64,000 nt of DNA, taken from contig JAQFVV010012405.1 of assembly GCA_028023455.1 (NCBI GenBank), positions 6,847,334 to 6,911,333 of the forward strand. Reading direction: 5' to 3'. The notes beneath the pieces are model-generated. The model worked only from the letters and a program-made list of their open reading frames with translations, was not told where the DNA came from and did no database searches. This stretch comes from Epiperipatus broadwayi. Taxonomy: Eukaryota > Onychophora > Udeonychophora > Euonychophora > Peripatidae. Below, in pieces: positions 36,956-49,465 of the stretch. Within the stretch, counting starts at the first letter, position 1, and every line of letters starts with the position of its first letter. Position numbers and translations under genes: made by a program.

Positions 36956-38842
36956 GTTCAGTAATATTAAAATGATGTTCAATGTAAATTCTAATATATG
37001 TATATCTTTGTATGCCTTATCATTTGTTATAAAATGTAATCTCTATGATACTTGTGTAATGTACAGATTATGTAAGTATTCAGACACAATTGTGCATCCA
37101 AACTGCTTTCCAAGGTTCTGCGTGTATGTTAATGGTTATGTTATACCAACTAGTAACATCTAGTGTATCCAGCTGAATTTTCAACAAACTGGTAATAATA
37201 ATTTTGTATAAGTAGAAAAAGATTTTACTTTCTTTCTTAGTTCTTTATATACACTGTAATAAAGAAAATAAAAAAGAATGAAGTGATTATACTGCCAAGA
37301 ATTTAATGTTTCTTACTAGTTGGGGTAGATTAAATGTTTTTTAAGATATTAATAAGTATCTCTATTTTTTGTAATTGTCTTTCTTGCAGTATGTTTAAAT
37401 AAATATAGCAAGGATAGAAAGTATAGTTTCTATTGTCTATATATAATGTTGCCTTGACAACAATGGTAAAAATTGGTCTGGATGGAGGGGATGTTGTTGG
37501 CTAGGTATGGTATAATTATATTTGATAGTTAGTTTATCTATTTTAATTTACTATATATGGAAGTAATATATATGCTCATACACAGTTATTTTATATCATA
37601 AAAATATATACTCTACAGACAGAGCAAGTATCAAATATTCAATTATCTTTGCTTTGATATTATATTTTAAAAAGTTATATATATAGTCCACCCAGGCAGA
37701 TAACATTTCAACATCTTTGAAATGAGATGCAGGCTTTTTTTAAACTTATTTTTCATGTTCATAAAACCATATCAGATTAGCTAAATATCAAAAGAAAACA
37801 ATTTTATATTTTATTTATACAAAATCTTATACATGCATCTTTCTATTTCAAAACTAAATACTGAATCTGTGATTAATTGAATTATATGCAGTTTATGCAG
37901 AAAGATAAATAGAACTATTTTCTTTTTCATTTTGATCTGGTAAGAAACATTTTATCTTCTCTTTTTCCCTTTTTCTGTTTCCCTTCAGTATTAGTAGTAA
38001 TCTAACCCTTTATTTACCCTATTAGTTTCTTGTATAAATAGTTGTCATGGTAACTCAGCAGTAATATTTAGCTGTTCAAATAACCCTGAGCATGGTTATC
38101 ACCTTAAGATCTAGAAGGCTAAAAAAATATTTTCAATTTGTCTCAGTAATCTTGATAAATTATTTTTTTATATTTAATTTTATACTTAAATATTTATTTT
38201 TTTTTGGTTTTATTTATTATTTATTTAAGTACTGAAGTATTTAAGTTATGGTCTATAAAAGTAGAAGAAACATTTTACAAATTTTACGATGTCATTAAAA
38301 TTGTTATAAAATATACTTCTGTTTAATTCACATAGGATGTACTTAAAACTTTTTAAAATAAATTAAAACTTTTTAAAATGAATTATACTCGGTGATAAAT
38401 TTTTAATGTAATAGGAACAGACATATTTTTATTATAAACGAATGTAGATCTGATATTAATTTTAAAATAAATAAGTACATTAGTTGATACATGTATAATA
38501 TAGAAGAGATTTGTAATTTAATAAGTGTTTTATAAAATTTAAATATATTTTCAGGGACTCAATCAAGCACAGATTTTTTTAAGATAGTCTTTATTGAGAG
38601 AACACAGCTAATTATTTATTGTTGATTGATGAATTGGTGTTTAGTTACTCTTAAATAGAGGGTAAAATTGGGTAAACCTTCACTATTTAGCACTTGAAAA
38701 GCGTGGTATCATCTTTTTGTGTGCCTCCATATGAGGGTCTATTGGAATTATATTTGCCTTACAATGTGACCTTTAAGTGGTTGTTTTTTACTTTATATGT
38801 TCAACATATTTAAATTAAAATTATATAATAACTGATTATCAT
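36956..38842. other. No recognised gene
   Basis: AT-rich with many homopolymer runs. The 69-codon open frame at 36954-37163 matches nothing I know. Confidence 0.5.
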
Positions 38843-39291
38843 ACTTATAAATATATTAAACAGGTAAAACTCTCCATACAGTATTGCCACTCAATGCAAG
38901 CCAGAGTAATCAATGGATGACAGAAGACTTGTGCATAAAATCCCCATCTAATGCCTACTCATCCAATATCCCCAGACTAGTTTCTGGCTTGTGGCCTTCG
39001 TCAGTGAGGAGCTTTGGATCTGAGAGCACTGCACCTAGATCTTAGTATCTAATGCAACCCTCCAGCAGCCACCTTTTATTTCTATTTAACTACAAAACTA
39101 TGAGTCTTAAATTGAAAACACAATAATATTTTCAATCCAAGCTCATTAGCTTATATAGTCATATAGGTCTGAACTCTGTTCCGTACCTATATATTTTGGT
39201 GTCTTGGTTCTTTAATAACCATAGCCACCACTATCCTATTAGGCAGGATTGGTTTTTAAGCCAAATGGTGATCATGTGACTTATAAATATA
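38843..39291 (-). mobile_element. F1 element, copy c, without inverted arm
   Basis: The body 38856-39278 is flanked by the exact 13-bp repeat ACTTATAAATATA at 38843-38855 and 39279-39291. Read on the minus strand it starts CACATGATCACCATTTGGCT, has a middle region of about 190 bp not shared with the other copies, then the common body (AAAAGGTGGCTGCTGGAGGG to GATTACTCTGGCTTGC), and ends GGAGAGTTTTACCTGTTTAA. It is the best candidate for an ancestral full-length F1. AGAGTTCAGACC in the middle is only loosely B-box-like. Confidence 0.87.
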
Positions 39292-41744
39292 CATATATGT
39301 GTGTAAATATATATATATTCCTAAGACCCCATTATTTGGGTTTTATCAATGCATTTCTCATTCCAGTTCCATTAAATCATGACCATCCACCAGTATAATA
39401 AAACAGACCACCCTCTTTCACTATTTATGCATTTCATGAATAGCCTCCATTTTTCAGGTGTGTAATAGAGTGGTTTGTAATTCTGTCCTGGCATATGGCT
39501 ATAATGTAGCTGAATTGAGAAATGGGTTACCAAAAAGCCAAAAATTACAATTCTTTAGCATTATCATATATTAGTTTATTAATTGTATTATTATAAAATT
39601 ATACTATATATGTTTGCATCTCTCATGCATTCAATGATGATAAAAACCTCACATGACTTTCTTAGATTGTGCATCTTGGTCCATTTTTCTCCCCTCCTCC
39701 TTTAGAGCAATACACTGAAAATCTGAATAATTAATGAACATCAAATGGTATAGTATTCTAGTTTTACAAGTATAGCTGAGTTTTGGCTTTTGTATTTATT
39801 AGTGAGACTGTAGTATTCAAATCTAAAACTAATGTGGTTAGCTATCTGGAAAAATTCATTTCTAGAGTAGTTTGTTTTTTTTGTTTATTCTCTTTTGTTT
39901 TTTTTTGAAGTTGGATGGCCATATCATTGAACAATTTTAGACCTTCTATTCATTTGTTTCTCAGAGTTAACATTGTTTTAAATGATATTTAACAATAATA
40001 ATATTTAATATCTCAAAAATATAACAGATTTATATATATAAACAATTCTGTATGCAACAAAAGTTTCTATTATTTGAAATTATTTCATTTATTCAGTGTG
40101 ATTATAAAACACTACATTTATTCAGTAATAAATAAATAGTTTTAAAAATTCTTTGCATCCATTTTTTGTTCATTTTAAATATATTTAAATAGATCTTAAT
40201 TTTTCAATATGTTTGAAAATTTTTGAATTGCAAAAAAAAATTCCACAGTATTCGGCAACAGTTTTTTTTAATGAAAACAATTCTTCATTTCATATTAAAA
40301 GTGTTCAACAGTGATTAAAGAATGGATGGGTTTTTTTTTTGGGAATCATACCTCATGATCTAATTTCTATAGAAATTGATTTTAATTAAAAAAAAAAAAA
40401 GTTCAAAAGTCAAATAAAATTAAAATATTTGTTTATAAAATAAAACTACAAAGAATACAAATATTTATATTTCCAACATTAAAAATGTCATTATAATTAA
40501 CCAACAGATTACAAATGCCAGACACTATTAAAATTTAACAGTTCCAATTGATTAATTGCAAGGGAGCTCATATGACATTTGAGTTCCAAAAGTAACAGAT
40601 TGGACAGCTTTCCAGTCACTCACATTACCATTGTTTAAATAATACAAAACAAAAATTTTTTAAACAATAGAAAATCAAAACATAATATTTTATCTACCTC
40701 AAAACTACTCCTTTATTTAAATACCTGACTAAAGCAGCAGTACACATATGATCTATTTATTCAATATTTTTAGTCTTTTAATTTAAAAAAGTTAGAAATT
40801 AAAGTTTTTTGTCCAATGATGCCCAAAATCAAAGTAGAATTCATCTGTAATTTAACAATTGTTATTATTTCCATATATGGCATTATATGATAATTTTGTG
40901 TTACCATAAGATGAAATGGATGAAATAAATTAACCAATCACAAATTCTTCAGAGAGAATGTAAAATGAGTGTCAGGAGAAGACTTCTTTGATTGGGGCAC
41001 AATTTATGTCACAATAGCCTTTTTTGGGTGTATTCTTGAAAGAAAAATGTGATAGACATATAAGAGAAGGTATACAATCTTACATGGTGTAGATGTGTAG
41101 ATGTGCATCAATGGATACTTTTGTGGATCTCAAGAGAATGATGGAAAACTGTAGACAAGGTTAGCTTCTTCAGTAACGATCATGATAATAAGTTTAATAG
41201 TATTATGAGATTAGCAGATTACTACTAATGATTTTAAATTATTATTTGAATGGTCAAAGTACACTTTTGTCTTGATTATTAGACCCGAATTGTATAAATA
41301 ACATCAATTAAAAATTGATTCTTTTGCATGTTTTAGTCAGTGAATGAGTGTCAGATTCTTGAGTATAGTGTCCTTGGATTGACAACAGTCCTGGAACTTT
41401 TGGTAGTCAAACTTCTTAAAAAATGTCCAAGTAATACAACCATCCAATTACTTACTTTCTTTTTAGAATTATATGACTTAATAGAGACAATAGAATTGAA
41501 AGTTAGTCATTTATAAAAATCAATAAATTCTTCACTGAATACTAATTCCATTAACTCTATAATACAAACCATATCTTTTACATCCTAGAGCTATTTTTGT
41601 AAGTTTGAGTAATTGTTAATTGGTGGGCATCAGTGTAACCAAATCATCAGCCTAGATAGTGGATAATGGAATTCTTCAGCGTGTAGCTCTTAATGTTGCA
41701 TATACATACAGCATATAGATTCATTGCTATTATACTAATCAAGA
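39292..41744. other. No recognised gene
   Basis: AT-rich. 40548-40625 resembles a unit of the eroded repeat at 5068-5460. Nothing else is supported. Confidence 0.45.
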
Positions 41745-41935
41745 TAATTGTTTGAAAGTTTCAGTAATCTATTGATAATGACCAATAGCCAGAAACCTAT
41801 CTGAGGATCTACTTGAGACTGCCATCTAATGCTTAATGATGCTTAGATAAGAGATTTAAAATAATTATGTCCATTAGACTTCAGGCATTAATGCTAGTAT
41901 TAAAGGTATAAAAGGTGGTCATGTGGTACTTTCAT
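41745..41935. repeat. Possible old F1 relic
   Basis: ATAATGACCAATAGCCAGAA and TATAAAAGGTGGTCATGTGG are F1-like, as is TTCATTTTGGTCTATAAT, which resembles copy b at 36250. The order is disturbed and no boundaries are visible. Confidence 0.35.
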
Positions 41936-43110
41936 TTTGGTCTATAATAATAATAGTTTAAACAACATATAAATAAAGTGGACACATTTAAGCACGACTA
42001 ATGAGTTTTTAATTATAAAAAAAAATCAAATCACTTCCTATTCAGGAATTTATAAGAGGTTTAACTATGGGAAATGACAAAGCTAGCCTACAATCTATGA
42101 ACCAAACCATGTTAGGCAGGAGTTTAATTATGTGCCTTTTTGTAAAACTTTTGCAATTCTTAGAATGCTATACAGTTTCAAAAGAAGAAAAATATAGAAT
42201 TCTATATAATATTGGTTGAATGGGAAAATCAGAAAGAAATTGTGAAAATAATAAAAGAATCTTAAATGAGAGGCAAATTCTCATACAAAAAATAAATAAA
42301 TTAAAAACTGAACATTGTTTTTTTTCTTTTATTGCTATGCATAACTTTTATTTACATGCAACAATAAAATACACTGTTAAAAATCATAAAGAAGAAAAGG
42401 AAGATAAAAACATCTTATACTAAAAACATTTTTAATTTAAACTTTAAAAATATTCATTTTTTTTAACATGGTTTATTATAAAAAAAATAGTATATAACTG
42501 CAATTTTTACCTTATTTTGTTCCAATCACCCCTTGCGTACATTGTATCACACATAATAGCTCATTTTGTTTGTAAGTTTTGATTACTGTAGAATGTTTTC
42601 TTTACTTAATTGCATGTGTATGTATATAGAATACAGATGCTATTGTATGTGTATAGTAAACATATGTGAATTAAAATTATAGTATAATCAAAAATGTAAA
42701 AAAAAATAATAAATTGAGAGAGCAAATTTTCCTATATATTCACAGAATATGTTCACTTATTTGTATTCACTCAAAACAGACTATACTATATGTTTATTTT
42801 CTTAAATAAAGTGAATAGTTAAACTTTCAGTACAATTACACATGCTCTGGATGATAGCCTTTTTCTTCAATAACTTTTTTTTTAATGAAAATGAAATAAA
42901 AGGCCCGCTATCAGCAAGCTAAAGCTCTTTAGTTGTTTTGATGTTTTCAATATAAGCTGATGAAATGTTATTAATAACCCAGTGACATACAGCATTCAAA
43001 GATGCTTTGTTTATTCACATTTGTTTTAGATAGCATGTAGTTGAAGTGATAATATATTGATACTATATATATCACAACTTCACTGTAGAATTGAATGAAT
43101 AAAATAGTAG
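41936..43110. other. No recognised gene
   Basis: AT-rich; the open frame 42220-42423 is low-complexity and unsupported. No U1-type upstream promoter element was recognised before 43111. Confidence 0.45.
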
Positions 43111-43273
43111 ATACTTATCTGGCACAGAAAATACTATGATCAATAAGGTGGTTCTCCCAGGGTGAGGTTTTTCCATTGCATTAAGGTTTGACTGACCCTT
43201 GCGATTATTCCAAATGTGGATACCTCGGGTGCACAATTTATGCAATTGGGGACTGTGTTCATGCTATCCCCTA
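43111..43273 (+). pseudogene. U1: U1 spliceosomal snRNA relic
   Basis: U1 snRNA pairs with 5' splice sites as part of the U1 snRNP. The whole length, 163 nt, aligns with the family: 5' end ATACTTATCTGGCACAG; stem-loop I with ATGATCAATAAGGTGGTT; CTCCCAGGGTGAGG; the stem-loop II loop CCATTGCATTAAGG; GACTGACCCTTGCGATT; CCAAATGTGG; a Sm-like CACAATTTATGC; and the last hairpin TTGGGGACTGTGTTCATGCT then ATCCCCT. It is probably not functional: the splice-site helix has T for C (ACTTATCTG instead of ACTTACCTG), the loops bound by U1-70K and U1A are altered, and the Sm site is changed. No flanking duplication or promoter element was found, so a retrocopy or an old duplicated gene are both possible. 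Confidence 0.9.
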
Positions 43274-43669
43274 AATGTAATTTTAAAATAAATAATAACT
43301 TTGGCTGAAATTGTGTAAGAATAGTAATAATATTAATATTAAATACAAGTAAATAAAATAAGAAGTTTAAAAGTAATTATAATATTGTTTATTTTTAGAA
43401 GATATTATTATTAAATAAAATAAAGATAAACAATTTTAATAAATATTCATTTTTCTTCTTCTAAAAGATGATTGGGCATAGCAATATGACAAAGTGATAA
43501 TTTTTGTTTATTGACAAGGGTTTGATAATTGACAGGGGTAACCCATTATTACTTGCATCATTTTAACAATTACTTATGAGGATCACATTATTATTTATAC
43601 TACTCCAGTTATGCCCACTATTATAATCTTGAATAAACAGTAGATGGTGATGCTTATTAATTTTCTGTC
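43274..43669. other. AT-rich spacer
   Basis: Nothing recognised. Confidence 0.5.
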
Positions 43670-44010
43670 TTGTATTGTGCTATCCATATACTCAGACTAG
43701 ATTCTTGTGATCATCTTTATCAATGTGTTTTTAAGTCTGGATTTAATGAACTTGAATCTTTTGGATCATATGCACCTTTCTTCCAGCAGCAGTTACCAGC
43801 CTGAAGTGGAAAAATATTTTAATGTTTTGCATCTAAGCCAAATTGTTTGCATAATTATATAAATCTGACACCAGTTTAGTCAAAGGTTGAAAAAGTGCAC
43901 CAAAAAAATCCAGATGCAGTATAATTTCTCACTAATAAAGATCTTAAACCAGAAATCAAATCTGGAAAAATAGGCTAGAAATTTAATAAGCATCTATTGT
44001 TTACGCATGC
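43670..44010. repeat. Old F1 foldback relic
   Basis: Left part: CTCAGACTAGATTCTTGTGA to CTTCCAGCAGCAGTT, the minus-sense F1 body. Right part: CCAGATGCAGT...TCTCACTAATAAAG...CCAGAAATC, the plus-sense body. Together they form diverged inverted arms like copy b. No target duplication was found. Confidence 0.5.
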
Positions 44011-44721
44011 TTATAATTGGAAGCAAAATTGGAGTATTGCAAATAAGATCTGAAAAGCATTATGTAAACTAGGATCATGATTTTATAACAATTTGTTTCA
44101 GCATACTCAAATGCATGAATAATAAAAAATGTAGCCTTTAAAATGTAATTCTTGGAATAGTTTCTATTAACTTTATATGCATTCCATACTACATTCACCT
44201 TTTGTATGATTAATAAGTAATGACATATTTTGTAACAATTTGTGTGTTCTCCTGCTTGGAAATAAATCAAGAACTAATTTTTATTATTAATTAAAGTATG
44301 AAATAAAGTTTTTAAAATATACACCTATATATGAAACACCACTTGGAATATTGGTTAATGCATTTGTCATCTGTGTCTGATGATCTAGTCTTCAAGCTCA
44401 GGTTGCGTAAAACTTAGAATATTTTCAGGTTACAAACAGACAAAAAATTTCACATAGTTAGATCATCATCAGTCTTACAAGTCATTCTATTATTGATTGA
44501 TAAATGTAAATATATGGAATTTGAACACAGATTTTCAAGCATCCTTCAACTATTCACACTAGGTATATAAAGAATGCCTGATTTCAAATATTTATCAATA
44601 ATTGGTATTTTATTTTTGTTAGAACATAAATAAAATGAAAATTTCTAAAATTCTCACTATCTGGTAGTTAGAAAATCTAGTATGTAGTGTTTTATTTTTT
44701 ACTATTTTTCCTTAGCAAGCT
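44011..44721. other. No gene; possible tRNA-SINE scrap
   Basis: TTGGAATATTGGTTAATGCA followed by GTCTTCAAGCTCAGG (44344-44402) resembles an old tRNA-derived SINE head. The rest is AT-rich. Confidence 0.35.
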
Positions 44722-44846
44722 TTTAAATAGCACTCTAAATGTTGAACAAAGGATCAAGAACAGAATGTATCTACCAATTCTTGATGTTCTGATGTTTATA
44801 GGCACACATTTGTTAATATTATTCAACATTTAGAGTGCTTTTAATT
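44722..44846. repeat. Foldback repeat with perfect 18-bp arms
   Basis: AGCACTCTAAATGTTGAA (44729-44746) and TTCAACATTTAGAGTGCT (44822-44839) are exact inverted copies. A second stem, ATCAAGAA/TTCTTGAT, lies inside, so the 110-bp unit folds as a nested hairpin. It is MITE-like, but no target duplication is clear. Confidence 0.75.
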
Positions 44847-44911
44847 TATAGTCTAAGGGAGGGTGATTTAATCCCTTTGTTTATATATATATGTATGTAT
44901 AATAAAACAAT

Positions 44912-45003
44912 GCATTGGTGGCCTAGTGGTTAGCATAGCTGCCTTCTAAGCAGCTGTCCTGGGTTCGCTTCCCAGTCAACGCATTTGACATATGAAAAAA
45001 AAA
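44912..45003 (+). mobile_element. tRNA-derived SINE S4
   Basis: 44912-44982 folds as a class I tRNA: acceptor GCATTGG/TCAACGC, A box TGGCCTAGTGG, anticodon stem GCTGC/GCAGC with loop CTTCTAA (anticodon-like TCT), T arm CTGGG TTCGCTT CCCAG. Then comes the family tail ATTTGACATATGAAAAAAAA. It lies beside the left PLE fragment. It is called a SINE rather than a tRNA gene because the same head and tail recur at 9807, 35414, 52360 and 56524. Confidence 0.88.
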
Positions 45004-45980
45004 TGTTCTTGGGAATAACCATGTTTAATAAAAGAAATTGAAATAAATGTACCTACATTTTGATAAGTTAACACTTATCCTCAATTGGGTGAAAAAATAT
45101 AGTAATAATCACATGTATCATGTGGTTGTTGTATCATATTGTTGTTAAATAGCTTGACTTATATTTGACAATTTTTTATTATATTCCTTTGCATTAAGAA
45201 ATTCTTCCAAATAGTTGATATTTTATTGTTTCATCATATTTATTAATGCAATTTGTTTGTTTTACTACTTCTATAACCTCTCTAAATGCTCTTTGGTCAT
45301 GGTTATTGCTTACAGACATGATTTTGGTATTTTGGAAGTCTATGTGATGGCCAGTATCTAAAACATGGAGGGCAAGTGCTGAAGATGTTAAGAATATTTT
45401 ACTACATTAATATGTTCATCTTTTTTTAGCATTTATACATCAAGTGCTTCTTCCTATGTATGTAGTTGGGCACATCTTTTACTCAGTAGGGAATGTTGTT
45501 TTTATGTCACAGCATCATAATACCTTTCCAATTTTATCTATAGCTCTTTTTATATAAGGAATGTATATTCTAGTAGAAGTATTCCCTTTTTTTTATTTTC
45601 AGGGAAATTTTGCTTTGTACGTTGCTCTATTTATAGTGATGGTATTACAAACATTTGTTAATAAAACTTCATGTACATGTTTGATTTCTTTTTTTAAGAT
45701 AGATGTGTTTGGAAATAAAAATTTCCTTGTAAAAAGTGAATTAACTACAGAGAAGATTTGGATGGATGGTGATGAGATGTTGCTTTTAGGTATCTATCAG
45801 TATATATATATATAAATATATATATATATATCGCCATCTGTGGACATATATATATATATATATATATAAAGATGATATGGTGTTATTGTTTGCATTAGAA
45901 ACAAAAATATCAAGAAAAGGGAGTTTTCCATTCTTTTTTATTTCCATAGTGAATTTAATTTGTGGATGTAGGTTATTAAT
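45004..45980 (-). pseudogene. Penelope-like element fragment, left arm of a head-to-head pair
   Basis: On the minus strand, starting at the RTE junction: INNLHPQIKFTMEIKKNGK and LPFLDIFVS, the region after the YVDD box in PLE reverse transcriptases; then a (TA)n-expanded YTDRY block; then a GIY-YIG end with INARKDEHINVV (about 45400) and HHIDF...TKIMS (about 45330), ending with an Asn/Lys-rich tail near 45220. Several stops and frameshifts are present. The N-terminal half, including YVDD, is missing. A second, inverted copy lies at 49477-50600. Confidence 0.85.
45803..45868. repeat. (TA)n microsatellite inside the PLE fragment
   Basis: Two long (TA)n tracts separated by CGCCATCTGTGGACA. The inverted PLE copy (about 49560-49600) has only short AT sequence here, so the repeat expanded within this copy. 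Confidence 0.9.
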
Positions 45981-46034
45981 CATCAATAGTAGTCTGTCCA
46001 ATAGACAGGTCCAGAGAATAGTCACTACCTCAGT

Positions 46035-49013
46035 TCATCTATTCTTCCATTCCATTCTCTTCCTTGCCCACTTCCTCAATTCCATATAACCCCTTCCATC
46101 TCGTATATCATCCAATAATGTCAATCTCTTCCGTCCTTTCTTTTTATTTCCACTCACCATTCCTTCCAAAACATCTTTCATTAAACTATAATCTTTTCTT
46201 AGTATATGTCCAATCCAGTTTCTCTTTCTCTCTTTGATACTTTCAATCAATCTTCTTTCCTCATTAACTCTTTTCAAAACTTCTTCATTTGTTATTTTAT
46301 TCACCCAACTGATTTTTTCCATTTTTCTCCATGTCCACATCTCAAAAGCTTCCAGTCGTTTCTTAATTCTATTACTCAATGTCCATGTCTCACAACCATA
46401 CATTAATACACTCCACACATAACATTTAATTAATCTTTTCCTTAATTCTCTTTCCATAGGTCCACAGAATATCTTCTTTCTTTTTACAAATGACACCTTT
46501 GCCAATGCTATTCTTCTTTTAACTTCATCTTCACTTCTTCCATCCTCACTCAACCAACAACCCAAATATCTAAATCCCTTCACCTGCTGCACCATGTCAT
46601 CATGGATTCCAATTTGCAGTCTTTTTGCATCTCTCCCTATCCATAAACACTTAGTCTTTTAAATATTAATCTTCATTCCATATGCCATACATCCTTCTTC
46701 CAATTTATTCAACATATTCTGAAGATCCTTTTCTTCCTCAGCAATAAGAGCCATATCATCTGAAAATCTTATACACTTTATTACTCTCCCTCCAACATTT
46801 GCTCCTCCACAGTCCAAATAATTATTTATCATATCTTCTAAATAAATATTAAACAAAACAGGTGACATACTACATCCTTGCCTAACTCCACTTTCTATAT
46901 TCACTTCATCCGTCTCATTACATCCAAATCTAACTCTTATTCTTTGCCCATTATACATATTCCATATCAATCGTCTTTCTTTCCAGAATACTCCTTTATC
47001 TCTTAAGATAGACATCAGTTTATTCCAGCTTACTCTATCAAATGCCTTTTCTAAATCTACAAAGCATATACCAATTCCTTTATCTCTTTCAATATATCTT
47101 TCTGCAATTGTCCTAACAATACCAATAGCATCTCTTGTGCTTTTCCCTTTCCGAAAACCAAACTGTTCTTCAGCAATATAATAGGCAACCTTCCCATAAA
47201 TCCTTTGAGTTAAAATCCTCAATAACACCTTAGAAACATGAGACAATACACTTATTGTCCTATACTCTTCACATTTAACAGCTTTCTTCTTTTTAGCAAT
47301 TGGAATCACTATAGTTCTTAAAAAATCTTCAGGCCAAACTCCACTATTATATATCAAATTGCAAAGTCCAACTATTTCCTTCATAGTAAATTCTCCCATT
47401 TCTCTCAAAAATTCTATAGGTACTGCATCAAATCCAATAGCCTTACCATTCTTCATTTGTGCGATTGCCTTTCTTACTTCATCTGGCAGTATGTCCATAC
47501 CTCTATCATCCATTGCAACATCTTCTTTATTTTCAAGTTCATAACTAATTAAATTATTTCCTCTACTAAACAGATACTGAATATATTCTTCCCATCTTTT
47601 TAATATATCATTACTATCGGTTAACCTTCTTCCATTCTTATCCGCAATCTCACTTGCTACCCATGTCTTTTTCTCCCAAGAAATACTTTGTATTTTATCA
47701 AATGTTAGATCATATCTTTTCATCTGTTGAAACCTTTCTATCTCTTTACATTCTTGCTCCAACCACTTTTCTTTTGCTAAATCTGTTTCTCTTCTTAATT
47801 CATTATTAAATTTCCTATATTCCTTTTGCCCTTCCTCAGTATTTACATTCTTCCACCATCTCCGCACTTCCATCTTTTCCAACATACCTTCAGTTATCCA
47901 AGGTCTTTTAGCTTTTCTTGCCCGAATAATACCTATTTCATTTTTTGCTATTTTCAAGAATCCCTCTTTAATTCTATTCCAACACTCATCAGAGCTATTA
48001 ATATAGTTCCCATCCTGAACAATTCTTTTAAATTCATTTTCACATATTAAACCAAATTTTCCTTTTTCCATTTGTCTCAATTTATCCAAGTCCCATCTTG
48101 TGTATCTTTTCCCTCTTTTAATTCTTTTTAAACTTAACTTTAATTTAGCCATCACCAAATTATGATCCGAATCTATATCAGCACCTGGCAAAGCATGTGA
48201 ACCCTTAACAGCATTCTTATATCTATTCTGAATCAGTATATAATCAATTTGATAACGTTCTTTGTTACCTGGAGCTTTCCATGTATACAATCTTCTAATA
48301 TGATTTTTAAAGCAAGTATTTGCAATGACTAACCCATTCTCTTTACAAAATTGTACAAGTCGACTACCCCTTTAATTTCTTTTTCCAATACCATAATTTC
48401 CAACAATTTTCTCTTTCCTACCTTTCCCCACAACAGCATTCCAATCCCCCAATAGCAATATACATGCATTTTTTCCTTCACATTGAATACTTTCTTCTAT
48501 CTTCTCATACATTTCATCAATTTTACTATCATCATGAGTACTAGTTGGCATATAAACTTGTATAATTACCAAATCCCTAGGACGTGCATTTATTCTCATC
48601 ACCATTAGTCTATCATTAATACCATCAACCTTTGCCACACTATTCCATATTTTCTTCCTCACAGCAATGCCAACTCCATTAATTGACCTATCACCACCTG
48701 AATAAAACAACTTTACATCTCCACTACTTACTTGTCCACATCCCTCCCACCTCACTTCACTTAATCCCATTACATCAATATTATTCAAATTCAACTCTCT
48801 TTTCAAATTCTCCAATTTCCCACCTTTCCTCAAAGATCTAACATTCCACGTTCCAATTCTCAGTGTATCCCCTCTCAATGAATTATATTTATGAGGATTT
48901 CACAGGTTGATGACCTGAGTAGCCTCATGTCCACTCCTGCTGGGCAAGACACCAAAGTTATTCTTAACTAAGATCTCAACACCAAATGTAATGATTCTTG
49001 TAGACATACTCAT
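46035..49013 (-). pseudogene. RTE endonuclease-reverse transcriptase, three in-frame stops
   Basis: The polyprotein nicks target DNA and reverse-transcribes the element RNA onto it. One frame runs 992 codons from ATG 49013 to TAG at 46035, with TGA at 48902-48900, TAA at 48374-48372 and TAA at 46661-46659 and no frameshift. APE-type endonuclease blocks: RIGTWNVRSL, SEVRWEG, LLLGDWNAVVG and, after the second stop, YQIDYIL and DSDHNLV. RT blocks: EEYRTISVLSHVSK, EEQFGFRKGKSTRDA, GICFVDLEKAFDRV, GVRQGCSMSPVLFNIYLE and the catalytic FSDD (46766-46755; FADD is usual). The C-terminal part has FRYLGCWLSEDG, YGCETWTLSNRI, EMWTWRKMEKISW and WIGHILRKD, typical of RTE-like proteins. The stops look like single-base changes. 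Confidence 0.93.
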
Positions 49014-49465
49014 AATAAAACAAGGGAATTATAAGACAAAGTGGTTTCTCGTTGCCTTCTTTGCCCAGCAATAACCTCTATAATAGGCTTAGTGCGCTAG
49101 CCAAATCCCATAAAATGAAAATCCAACTACCACTTCCTCCTCATCGTTGTCACCTCTAGTGATCTTCCGCTGACTTGGAAGAAATGCCGTTGCTGACCTA
49201 GCACCCAGTGGGGTGTTGACTTATTTAATGGCGGTCAACACTCACCATTATACATCCACCGTCATAGGAATTGTGGCACTTTATAGAAGTAAACACGCCA
49301 CTGTCTCCTTCACCACTTCCTGATAGTGAATGTTGTCCCATTGTCAGCGACTGCTTATTTACAGTACTCTGCTTATTCGCAGATAACCTTCATATCTGAA
49401 GGCCATGCCCCTATCCGCAACCTGGGGACGCTCTGGGTGGCATGGGACCCATGCCTTATTCCCAG
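49014..49465 (-). promoter_or_regulatory. 5' leader of the RTE element with nested hairpins
   Basis: Read on the minus strand the first 40 nt contain CTCTGGG pairing with CCCAGAG around an inner hairpin GGCATGGG-T-CCCATGCC, followed by GTCCCC pairing with GGGGC. This is far more structured than the surrounding DNA. 5' ends of some LINEs carry HDV-like self-cleaving ribozymes; whether this one does was not shown. The stretch is also GC-richer than the window average. Confidence 0.65.

Noticed and set aside
44912-44982. Functional tRNA-Arg gene
   Set aside because: The fold is good but the acceptor has mismatches, and the same head plus tail recurs at five other places with target duplications, so it is a SINE.
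45786-45880. Tyr-Ile repeat protein read through (TA)n
   Set aside because: It is the PLE frame running into a microsatellite expansion, not a separate product.
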